This document shows positions 54,101 through 61,600 of a stretch of DNA of 64,000 nucleotides, one piece after another. Below the pieces are notes generated by a model that worked only from the letters and a program-made list of their open reading frames with translations, searched no databases and was not told the DNA's origin. Both the position numbers and the translations under genes were made by a program. How positions within the stretch are numbered: position 1 is the first letter of the stretch; each line of letters begins with the position of its first letter. The stretch is from Trifolium pratense (Eukaryota; Streptophyta; Magnoliopsida; Fabales; Fabaceae), in the NCBI RefSeq assembly GCF_020283565.1, contig NC_060062.1, forward strand, positions 3,261,322-3,325,321. The letters run 5' to 3'.

Positions 54101-55423
54101 TTGACGGAGACAAATTTCAATCTCCTTGTCCCATTCCTCTTCCAAATCATCAATGGAATTAACAATTACTCTTTCTAATGGTAAGGATGGTGTTTCTTCC
54201 ACTAAGACATCTTCTACCACTTCCTCAATCACGTCAACCTTGTAACATTGTGGCTCATCATCATGATGCTTCATGGCTTTGAACACGTTAAACATCACTT
54301 GTTCTCCATGTGTCCTTAACATAAGCTCTCCCATTTCCACATCAATCAACGCTCTCCCGGTAGCAAGAAATGGTCTACCCAACAGCAATGGTTCTACATC
54401 CGCATCATCTTCCATATCAAGGATGACGAAATCAGCTGGAAAAACAAACTCAGCAACTCTTACCAACACATCATGAAGTACGCCGTAGGGATGTACAATA
54501 GAACGATCAGCTAAAGAGAGCTGCATCTTTGTGGGTTTTGCAACAGCTCCGGGTATCTTCTTCATCATTGACAATGGCATTAGGTTGATGCTAGCTCCTA
54601 AATCACATAGAGCTCGACCAACGGAGATGTTACCTATTGAACATGGTATGGTAAAGCTTCCAGGATCCTTCTTCTTTTGAGGAAGTTTCTTTTGGATTAT
54701 GGCACTACATTCCTCTGTCATCTCTACTGTATCATCATCAAGAGGTTTCCGCTTCTTTGTCATAAGTTCTTTCATGAATTTGGCATAGACAGGCATCTGT
54801 TCCAACACTTCAGCAAAAGGAATGTTAATTTGGAGATCATGAAGCATCTTCATAAACTTTTTGAATTGTTGGTGATCATTAGCCTTTGCCTTCTTCTTGC
54901 GCGGATATGGCAATTTAGCATGGACAGAACTTTCTTTCTCCTCTACACCCTTGCCTCTCTTTTCAACTAACTTCTCATCATTTTCTTTTTCAATTTTTTT
55001 ATCTTTCTCCTCTTCAACTAACTCCTCTTTCTCGCTCTCAATCATTTTCTCTAACTCATTCTCAACTTCTCCCTCAGTCTCATTTTCAACTTCTCCCTCA
55101 ACATTATTTTTTTCTTTCACTCCCTCAACACTAGACTCACTCTTTTTCTTCGTTACAATCTCAGGTGAAGGAACCACTCTATTTCTCAAATTAATCGCCT
55201 TGCAACTTTCATTCCTCGGATTATCCTTTGTAGAACCTTCAAAACCATTATTTTGAGTAGCCGCGAATTGCCTTGACAATTGCCCAACTTGAGTTTCCAA
55301 GTTCTTAATTGAAGCTTCATGATTCTTGTTGGCAATATCTTGGTTGGCTTTCATTTGATCTTGGCTAACCTTCATAGCTTCGAAGTTCCCTTGAGTCACC
55401 TTTATGAATTGAGTAAGTGTATC
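51104..55423 (-). CDS. Pol polyprotein: protease, RT, RNase H, integrase (Athila element)
   Basis: Follows gag in the same frame after one TAG; the first start-like codon is GTG at 55399, giving 1431 residues. The N-terminus is a gag tail helix and an acidic Glu/Lys linker. The protease motif is LCDLGASINLMP. Reverse transcriptase has WRMCIDYRRLNSATRKDHFPLP, MPFGLCNAPATFQR and catalytic FMDD. RNase H has MCDASDYAVGAVLGQ, TTEKELLAIVFALEKFR and FSDHSALKYLL. Integrase has a finger CDNCQRTG and triad residues in WGIDFMGPFP, SDGGKHF and GQVEVSNRQ. No internal stop or shift was seen. It copies and inserts the element, and could supply enzymes in trans if the gag stop is bypassed. Confidence 0.92.
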   Translation of the reverse strand, partial: DTLTQFIKVTQGNFEAMKVSQDQMKANQDIANKNHEASIKNLETQVGQLSRQFAATQNNGFEGSTKDNPRNESCKAINLRNRVVPSPEIVTKKKSESSVEGVKEKNNVEGEVENETEGEVENELEKMIESEKEELVEEEKDKKIEKENDEKLVEKRGKGVEEKESSVHAKLPYPRKKKAKANDHQQFKKFMKMLHDLQINIPFAEVLEQMPVYAKFMKELMTKKRKPLDDDTVEMTEECSAIIQKKLPQKKKDPGSFTIPCSIGNISVGRALCDLGASINLMPLSMMKKIPGAVAKPTKMQLSLADRSIVHPYGVLHDVLVRVAEFVFPADFVILDMEDDADVEPLLLGRPFLATGRALIDVEMGELMLRTHGEQVMFNVFKAMKHHDDEPQCYKVDVIEEVVEDVLVEETPSLPLERVIVNSIDDLEEEWDKEIEICLRQLEACKEEEAQKDFENVYAVEEKVSGKEDLKVTIPELKELPPHLKYVFLGEDASQPAIISSRLSSLEAEKLTRVLRENKEAMGWSISDLKGISPGFCMHKIKMEDEYKPVVQPQRRLNPTMKEVVKKEVLKLLEAGMIYPISDSAWVSPVHVVPKKGGMTVVRNEKNELIPTRTVTGWRMCIDYRRLNSATRKDHFPLPFMDQMLERLAGQAYYCFLDGYSGYNQIVVDPEDQEKTAFTCPFGVFAYRKMPFGLCNAPATFQRCMLSIFADMMEDTIEVFMDDFSVFGKSFDKCLANLNAVLKRCISTNLVLNWEKCHFMVKEGIVLGHKISSKGIQVDQAKIEVIKELPPPVNVKGVRSFLGHAGFYRRFIKDFSKIAKPLSNLLVKENEFNFDDNCLNAFVVIKEKLVTAPIIVAPNWDLPFELMCDASDYAVGAVLGQRHAKFFHAIYYASKVLNENQINYTTTEKELLAIVFALEKFRSYLIGSKVVVFSDHSALKYLLTKGDSKPRLLRWVLLLQEFDLEIKDKKGVENVVADHLSRLENPMVTTKEKCINEEFPDEKLLMVSKRPWFADMANFKAGNEIPEDYSYQQKKKFFRDANFYFWDDPYLFKVGQDGLIRRCVDEEEAQSIMWHCHSSPYGGHHSGPRTAAKVLQSGFFWPTLFADCVEFARRCDNCQRTGNVSKRDEMPLNQMLEVEPFDCWGIDFMGPFPSSRSNLHILVCVDYVTKWVEAIPCQANDSHTVVKFLKENIFTRFGVPRILISDGGKHFCNKYLENVLEKYNVKHKVATPYHPQTSGQVEVSNRQLKQILEKTVSTSRKDWSMKLNDTLWAYRTAFKTHLGFSPYQLVYGKSCHLPVELEHKAYWAVKFLNFDAGLAGEKRLLKLNELEEWRMQAYENAVIFKARTKKYHDKGLVRKEFKKRQQVLLFNSRLRLFPGKLMSRWSGPFVIKEVFPHGAVEIFTPGEEEKSFKVNGQRLKFYKGGDFNRHKVAVLFEDP

Positions 55424-56674
55424 CTATAATTGAGAAGGTCTCCTTTGTTGAGAGTTTTGTGAAGAAGATTGTTGTTGAGATTGATTTGAGTTTTGATTTC
55501 CTCCCCAACCAAAGTTTGGATGATCTCTCCAACCTGGGTTATAAGTGTTTGAATATGGATCATACTTTGGGTTGTTCCTTTTGAAGTTGGCTAGGTACTT
55601 TGCCTCTTCTGACCCTTCAGGAAAACATTGGCCATTAGCATGCCCTTGTCCACAAAAATCACATTTCACTTCATTAGCTGCCATAACTGGCATTTGGGCA
55701 TTAGGAGTGCTAGTGAGGTGTTTCAACACAGCTGCCATTTGAGAATTCATCAATGTAGATTGGGCCAAAAGAGCAGTTTGAGTATCAAGCTCTATCATGC
55801 CTGCCTTCTTCTTTGCACCACGATCATTTTCAACTCTGTATTCATTTTGAGCCATGGATTCCACCAACTCTCTGGCTTGAGTTTGATTTTTATTTTTCAA
55901 AGATCCACCTGCCGATGCATCTAGAAACATTCTAGTTTGAGCTCTCAATCCTTGTGTAAAATGCTGCATTTGAGTATGACTATCGAGCCCATGCTTAGGA
56001 CACTTCTTCAGGCTTAGTTTGAATCTTTCCCAGGCATCATACAATGTTTCGGAGTCTCCTTGCTCAAAACTTGTAATGTCAGCTCTTCTTTCCAGATACT
56101 TGTGAATTGGAAAGTACCTATCCATGAACTTCATCTCTAGCTCTTGCCAAGTATTGATGGTGTTAGGTGGTATTGTGTCCAACCAGTCTTTAGCTCTTCC
56201 AGTTAACGAGTACTTGAAAAGCCTTAATCTTTTATCTGATTCAGATACTCCTGGTGGGTCTGTATAGTCACAAGCTTCATAGAAATGCTCCAGGTGGAGA
56301 TTTGGACATTGTGTTTCTGCCCCTGAGTATTGATTCTCTTTGAGGGCGCTGAGCACTGAATTCTTGATATCAAATGACACATGATTTCTCGGTTGGAAAC
56401 CCAGATTGGCAAGCTCTCCATTGTTTCTTTGCCCATAGTCACCTAACGTCCTCTCAGGCACAACTGGTGGAGGTGGATTCTCAGCCATGATGTTGGCTTC
56501 GTTGTCCGATGTGTCTGGACTAGAAACCGCTTCTTCACGACTTTCTTGTGCAACACCTGCTAACCGGGCAACCTCTCGGGCTAACCGAACTGCTTTTCTG
56601 TTTGCTTTAGCTGTTTTCTCTATTTCAGGATCAAAGATTAGTTCTCTTGCTACTCTCCTACCTTGCATAAACAA
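55424..56674 (-). CDS. Gag (Athila element)
   Basis: A 416-residue structural protein of the particle. The charged N-terminus (RRVARELIFDPEIEK) is followed by the gag core (LHLEHFYEACDYT, LTGRAKDWLDTIPP, FMDRYFPIHKY, FTQGLRAQTRMFLD) and a zinc knuckle KCDFCGQGHANGQC near residue 337. The tail is Gln/Ser rich. It ends at TAG 55424-55426, directly before DTLTQFIKV in the same frame; in related elements this region is part of a continuous gag-pol protein. The stop therefore looks like a single-base nonsense change, or a readthrough point, rather than the native end. Confidence 0.88.
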   Translation of the reverse strand: MFMQGRRVARELIFDPEIEKTAKANRKAVRLAREVARLAGVAQESREEAVSSPDTSDNEANIMAENPPPPVVPERTLGDYGQRNNGELANLGFQPRNHVSFDIKNSVLSALKENQYSGAETQCPNLHLEHFYEACDYTDPPGVSESDKRLRLFKYSLTGRAKDWLDTIPPNTINTWQELEMKFMDRYFPIHKYLERRADITSFEQGDSETLYDAWERFKLSLKKCPKHGLDSHTQMQHFTQGLRAQTRMFLDASAGGSLKNKNQTQARELVESMAQNEYRVENDRGAKKKAGMIELDTQTALLAQSTLMNSQMAAVLKHLTSTPNAQMPVMAANEVKCDFCGQGHANGQCFPEGSEEAKYLANFKRNNPKYDPYSNTYNPGWRDHPNFGWGGNQNSNQSQQQSSSQNSQQRRPSQL

Positions 56675-56851
56675 CCAGAAAATACCTTAAGAAGCAACTG
56701 CACTACACAAGAATGAAAATGAAAATAAAATTCAGAACTTATATATTTTTTTTTTATATATATATTTATAATTAAAATAAACAAAAACTTAATCAATAAA
56801 ACAATAAAATTTAAAAGTATGACTCAATTGCCTTGTTGATTTAATCAACAA

Positions 56852-56869
56852 TCCCCGGCAACGGCGCCA
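56852..56869 (-). promoter_or_regulatory. tRNA-Asp primer binding site of the Athila element
   Basis: The minus strand reads TGGCGCCGTTGCCGGGGA, complementary to the 3' end of plant cytosolic tRNA-Asp, six bases inside the 5' LTR. Confidence 0.85.
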
Positions 56870-56875
56870 AAAACT

Positions 56876-58054
56876 TGATAAATATTTAGCAAGTGTACTA
56901 AATAGCCGTCAAGTAGTATAATAAAATCGTTCTTTCCGCAGGGATTGTTGTAAATCAATTGTAAATTGAAGACATACTCATGTAAATTGACATAAATTGT
57001 AAAAGGGGGTTCTTGTTTGGTTTCAAGTTCAAAATTTTTAAACTTTGGAATTGCTTTGGTGTTTAGATTGATGTAAGAAAAGCGATTGGTCCTTTTTGGG
57101 TCATCTAATTACTATTTCTCTTGGTAACGCCATGTATGATAACGAATTATTCAAATTAGTTTCATGATTTGATTAAAACACAATTGATTATGCCCAATGT
57201 CTTGGTAACATAATCCTCTCTCATGATCATCAATCCCTAATTTCTTAGTAAGACCTATGATCATGTGAGGAAGAAAAACTTTAATCTTTTAATCTCAATT
57301 AACAATCCAAAATTTCTTAAGTGAAAATTAATTGATCAATCGTTCCTAGATCGATGATTTATTCCTATCGTCATAGTAAAACAAATCATTGCAATCATCA
57401 TATAAGTCGCGAATTCATACAAAGCATTAAGCACAAAGAACAATCAATAGAAACTAACTTCGTAATTCATTAATCATATCATATGACAATCACATAGTTC
57501 AAGATCAAAAGTAATTAGAATCACCTAAGGACCAATCATGAAAATTTAGCTAGACATTGCAAATTCAGAAATTACATCAAATAAAATGAAAGAAAGCATG
57601 ATTACAAGAAGAATCTTGATGTGTTTCCACACTGGAATCCTTGCTTGGTCGCTCTTGATCCTCCAAAGTCGCTCCAATAGCTGTTCTTTTGCGTAAAAAT
57701 TCGATCATGATCCAGATCTGATGTTTCCCTTTTATAAAACTGATCAAAAATAACGTTTTCCGCCTGAGGCACAAAATTTCCGCCCCAGGCGTAAAGAATT
57801 ACGTTTCAGGCACAAGAAATTTCGCCTGAAACGGCAAAACAGAGAGCAATTTTGGTTCTTCAGTGAAAATTCCGCCTCAGGCGGAAAAACTTCCGCCCCA
57901 GGCGTAAAAGTGCTATATAATCCACCAATTTTCTTTTGCTATCTTTCTTCGCATGTAGCTTCAAATCAATGTCTTCTTCTTCATGATTTAGGTTAAAAAC
58001 CTCTAAAAACACTTGAAAATGGTCTTTATTTCCATGTAATGACTAACGTCATCA
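56876..58054 (-). repeat. Right (5') LTR of the Athila element
   Basis: 1179 bp, nearly identical to the left copy; it contains the same cassette at 57759-57910. It is the promoter-bearing LTR for the leftward transcript. Confidence 0.93.
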
Positions 58055-58174
58055 GATTTTATGAGCCTTATTGGCTCATTGACTTTGCTAATGCTTGCAT
58101 TGTTCTTCATTTGGTTGGAGGATATCAGGTAATAGTCCTACTAATAATCAAACTTGACATTTTATAGTTAACAC

Positions 58175-58333
58175 CTATGAAGCACGGACACTCCTCAGAT
58201 TAGCTATGTCTCAGTGTCGGACACCAACACGGCACCGACACTTATGATTACGTTGAATTACGTCATTTTCTCAAACTACTATCGGTGTCAACGTGTCGGT
58301 GTCTGTGTCCATGTCCATGTTCGTGCTTCATAG
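58175..58333. mobile_element. MITE in permease C intron 6
   Basis: 159 bp, the same as 30476-30634 with few changes. Its right-hand duplication GTTAACAC was entered by the gag-only Copia element at 58339. Confidence 0.65.
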
Positions 58334-58338
58334 GTTAA

Positions 58339-58991
58339 TGTTGTGAATTCGGATTGAATAATCACACCAATAATACTTTTGATGTGTGGAGAAAATCGAA
58401 TAAGCAATCAAAACATGGAAATAGCAATAATAATCACGAACAAAAGATAAGTAATAAAACTGTAAAGAGCACGAAGCAATTGTTTACCCAGTTCAGTCAA
58501 AACCGACCTACTCTGGGGGAGAGAGCCACTCTCCGTTCCACTATCAAATGATGTTCTTGATTACAACGAGATTCACTACAAAAGAGTTGCAAGAATTAGA
58601 CTTCAATCCTAATTCTACCCTTTTCCCAAATCTCTTCCCGTGACCAAGAGATTTCAATGATAAGTGATTACAAGATGAAAGAATCAACACCCAAAACCTA
58701 GAGATGAACCAAGAGTAACCCTCTTAACCCTAGCCGCCGTTTTGGTGAAAGAAACCCTCAAAACTTGCTCTAAAAAAACAGAAAACGTGACCCTTTAAAT
58801 ACCCTGCAGCGATTTCCGCCCGAGGCGCAGCTTTTTCCGCCTGGGGCGAAATTTCCGCCTGAGGCACCAAAATTTCCGCCTGGGGCGCCAAAACAGAGAG
58901 CCCCCTTTTTCCTGCTTCAAATTTCGCCCGGGGCGGAAAACAGCAGACTAGTGTTGTTTTTTCTTCACGTTTTCAAGGCAAATTTGCAACA
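58339..58991 (-). repeat. Left (3') LTR of the gag-only element
   Basis: 653 bp. It holds the GC cassette at 58807-58940 (TTCCGCC...GGGGCG motifs and GCCAAAACAGAGAGC). Frames at 58354-58551 and similar are not genes. Confidence 0.9.
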
Positions 58992-59597
58992 ATCTCCACC
59001 TTGCCTTTAAAACGATGGTGATGCCAACTTCCCATCAACCACCGTGTTGCTCTGTCCACTTGTTTACACCACACCCTCTTCGGCCCCCGGAGTCTACCTC
59101 TCCGTGCTCCCGAAAAATGCTTGCCTCCAATTGCCCTTGGATTTTTAGGACAATACACAAGCTAAACCATACCCTCTTCAAACCCCGGATTGTAGCTTTC
59201 CGTACTCTTGAAGATATGCTTGCCTCCAACCAACCTTGGAATTTTTAGGTGGTTTCACAAGCTGCAACCTCAAACTCTCCTTGTGTCCAACTACCTCCAG
59301 CAGTCTAACAAGTTACCAAGCTTGATCACCGTTGCTTCCACACAAGGTCTCCATAGCCATACCACTTTGGTATACCTCCACCTCAAACCGAGATTCCTCC
59401 ACCAAAGCCTTAAACCGGTATATCCACTATGTCTTCCACCTTGTAACTGAGTATTCTTACCACCGCCTCTCCAGGCTGATGTTGAGTATTATTCCACCGC
59501 CTCTCCAGGCTGATGTTGAGTATTATTACCACCGCCTCTCCAGGATGTTGAGTATTATTACCACCGCCTCTCCAGGCTGATCAGCAAGCTATGAGTG
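58992..59597 (-). other. Non-coding 3' interior of the gag-only element
   Basis: C-rich on the plus strand. No pol remains were found. The polypurine tract is at 58992-59002. Frames at 58973-59580 on either strand are accidental. It contains the tandem repeat 59461-59582. Confidence 0.6.
59461..59582. repeat. Short tandem repeat, four copies (gag-only element)
   Basis: 'caccgcctctccaggctgat' followed by 'gttgagtattatta' recurs four times, with starts at 59461, about 59495, 59530 and 59563. The unit is 33-35 bp; the third copy lacks 'ctg'. Confidence 0.85.
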
Positions 59598-60431
59598 TCA
59601 ACTGGTGACTATGAGTGCTCCCGCACTCTCATAGCCTTCCTCCTCATCAACGGCAACATGAGCTGACGAACTACCGCTGCCCCTTCTCTGAGGACAGTCC
59701 TTCTTGAAGTGACCCGGATCCTGACAATAGAAGCATCTGAACCTGCCACCATTATCACCTTTTGGCCTAGACTTTGACCCATATTTCTTCCCCTTTCCTC
59801 TACCTTCGTTCTCACTTCTATCCCTCATCACATTTAACCCTTCCGCACTATCATCAACCCTCAAGTCTCTCAACTTTGTCAACTCCTTGGTCCTCAAAGC
59901 CGATTGAACTTCATCCAATGTGATAGTACCTTCTTTGCCATAAAGCAACGCATCCTTGAGATTTTCAAGTGACTTGGGTAAAGCACACAACAAATGAAAG
60001 GCCTTGTCCTCGTCTTCCAAATTCACGTCAATGTTCGCCAAGTCGTCAATGATCTTGTTGAACTCCGAAAGTTGCTCCACCACAGGCTTGTTCTCCACCA
60101 TTCGAAAGAAAAATAACCGTTCTTTCAAACACTGCTTATGTGCCAAAGACTTCGTCATATACAACGCATCCAGCTTGGTCCACATAGCCGCCGCAGTTTT
60201 TTCTTTAGCTACTTCCCTCAACACATTATCCGCGAGGCACAAGATAATGACACTCAAAGCCTTATCATTCATCTCGCTCTTTTCTGCGTTCGAGAGAGTA
60301 TTTGGCATATTCGATATGCCCAACAATGCTTCAACACACTTTTGTTGTGTTAATATTGCCCGTACCTTCACCTTCCATAAACCGAAGTCATTTTTACCGG
60401 TGAACTTCTCAATCTCCCACTTAGAACCCAT
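59598..60431 (-). CDS. Gag (gag-only Copia element)
   Basis: 277 residues from MGSKWEIEKFTGKND (ATG at 60429-60431); a longer frame reads 39 codons back into the LTR, which is unlikely to be used. The layout is that of Ty1/copia gag (UBN2 type): WKVKVRAILTQQ, LDALYMTKSLAHKQCLKERL, FFFRMVENKPVVEQLSEF, LLCALPKSLENLKDALLYG. A zinc knuckle CFYCQDPGHFKKDC lies near residue 237, and the tail is acidic. The frame is intact, so the protein could still package the element RNA, with enzymes from a relative. No pol follows. Confidence 0.9.
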   Translation of the reverse strand: MGSKWEIEKFTGKNDFGLWKVKVRAILTQQKCVEALLGISNMPNTLSNAEKSEMNDKALSVIILCLADNVLREVAKEKTAAAMWTKLDALYMTKSLAHKQCLKERLFFFRMVENKPVVEQLSEFNKIIDDLANIDVNLEDEDKAFHLLCALPKSLENLKDALLYGKEGTITLDEVQSALRTKELTKLRDLRVDDSAEGLNVMRDRSENEGRGKGKKYGSKSRPKGDNGGRFRCFYCQDPGHFKKDCPQRRGSGSSSAHVAVDEEEGYESAGALIVTS

Positions 60432-60455
60432 GATACTTAATTCGTTTGATCCTTT

Positions 60456-60474
60456 GCCCCACGGTGGGCGCCAA
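60456..60474 (-). promoter_or_regulatory. Primer binding site of the gag-only element
   Basis: The minus strand reads TTGGCGCCCACCGTGGGGC next to the 5' LTR, the same as the primer site of the Tat element at 10526-10544. Confidence 0.7.
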
Positions 60475-60475
60475 T

Positions 60476-61148
60476 TGTTGTGAATTCGGATTGAATAATC
60501 ACACCAATAATACTTTTGATGTGTGGAGCAAATCGAATAAGCAATCAAAACGTGGAAATAGCAATAATAATCACGAACAAAAGATAAGTAATAAAACTGT
60601 AAAGAGCACGAAGCAATTGTTTACCCAGTTCAGTTAAAACCGACCTACTCTGGGGGAGAGAGCCATTCTCCGTTCCACTATCAAATGATGTTCTTGATTA
60701 CAACGAGATTCACTACAAAAGAGTTGCAAGAATTAGACTTCAATCCTAATTCTACCCTTTTCCCAAATCTCTTCCCGTGACCAAGAGATTTCAATGATAA
60801 GTGATTACAAGATGAAAGAATCAACACCCAAAACCTAGAGATGAACCAAGAGTAACCCTCTTAACCCTAGCCGCCGTTTTGGTGAAAGAAACCCTCAAAA
60901 CTTGCTCTGAAAAAACAGAAAACGTGACCCTTTAAATACCCTGCAGCGATTTCCGCCCGAGGCGCAGCTTTTTCCGCCTGGGGCGAAATTTCCGCCTGAG
61001 GCACCAAAATTTCCGCCTGGGGCGCCAAAACAGAGAGCCCCCTTTTTCCTGCTTCAAATTTCGCCCGGGGCACAGGTTTTTCGCCCGGGGCAGAAAACAG
61101 CAGACTAGTGTTGTTTTTTCTTCACGTTTTCAAGGCAAATTTGCAACA
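60476..61148 (-). repeat. Right (5') LTR of the gag-only element
   Basis: 673 bp. Same cassette at 60950-61095, with the 'cgcccggggc' unit duplicated relative to the left LTR. Confidence 0.9.
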
Positions 61149-61600
61149 GTTAACACCATAATTATCAAAATGATTTCATTTCATTTTTTTCAATTCAGAT
61201 TTATAGTCAACCAATATATAGTGCTGCTGATAGATGGTGTTCAAGAAAATATCCGAACAGCGGTTTCGTGAATAATTTCTACCAGGTGAAACTACCTATG
61301 TTACCGGCTTTTCAACTGAACATGTTGAGGATATGTTTTAGAACAGCTTATGTGATTTCCACAACTGGACTTGCAATAATGTTTCCATACTTCAATGAAG
61401 TTCTAGGAGTGCTAGGAGCATTAGGATTTTGGCCATTGACTATATATTTCCCAGTAGAGATGTACTTTGTGCAGAATAAAATTGAATCTTGGTCTACAAA
61501 ATGGATTTTTCTTAGGATTTTTAGCTTTGTTTGTTTTTTGGTGACAGTATTGAGTCTTGTTGGATCACTTGAAGGAATCATAAGTGAGAAACTAAGCTAA

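Larger units (their letters stand above)
46168..58054 (-). mobile_element. Athila-type Ty3/gypsy retrotransposon (11.9 kb) in permease exon 6
   Basis: The 1179-bp LTRs (46168-47346 and 56876-58054) begin TGATAAATATT and end CGTCATCA. The duplication GATTT (46163-46167 and 58055-58059) interrupts permease exon 6. By eye they differ at one base (near 46374 versus 57082), so the insertion is very recent. The primer site is the complement of tRNA-Asp, as usual for Athila. Reading leftward it has gag, protease-RT-RNase H-integrase and a third frame after pol, the Athila arrangement. Pol has no stop, but a TAG separates gag from it. Confidence 0.95.
58339..61148 (-). mobile_element. Gag-only Copia-type element (TR-GAG-like) in permease intron 6
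   Basis: LTRs 58339-58991 (653 bp) and 60476-61148 (673 bp) start TGTTGTG and end TTGCAACA, with the duplication GTTAA (58334-58338 and 61149-61153). About six substitutions and a 20-bp tandem indel near 61069-61088 separate them. The 1484-bp interior holds one complete gag and no protease, integrase or RT. This is the structure described for TR-GAG elements, non-autonomous elements that keep gag. Polypurine AAGGTGGAGAT lies next to the left LTR, and a primer site is near 60456-60474. Confidence 0.9.
45198..61600 (+). pseudogene. Amino acid permease C, AAP family, interrupted by two retrotransposons
   Basis: Starts in the middle of exon 4 (45198-45290; the 5' part is missing). Exon 5 (45707-45793) lacks 47 bp between two 'aattatgg' repeats, shifting the frame. 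Exon 6 is 46009-46167 plus 58060-58128; it is split by an Athila element but would be the full 228 bp without it. Exon 7 (61199-61600) is complete: YSQPIYSAADRWCSRKYPNS through FQLNMLRICFRTAYV to SLEGIISEKLS and TAA. Intron 6 holds a MITE and the gag-only Copia element. Only this copy shows the true C-terminal end of the protein. It is not functional as it stands. Confidence 0.85.

Noticed and set aside
60004..60483. 159-codon plus-strand frame
   Set aside because: Antisense shadow of the gag of the gag-only Copia element.
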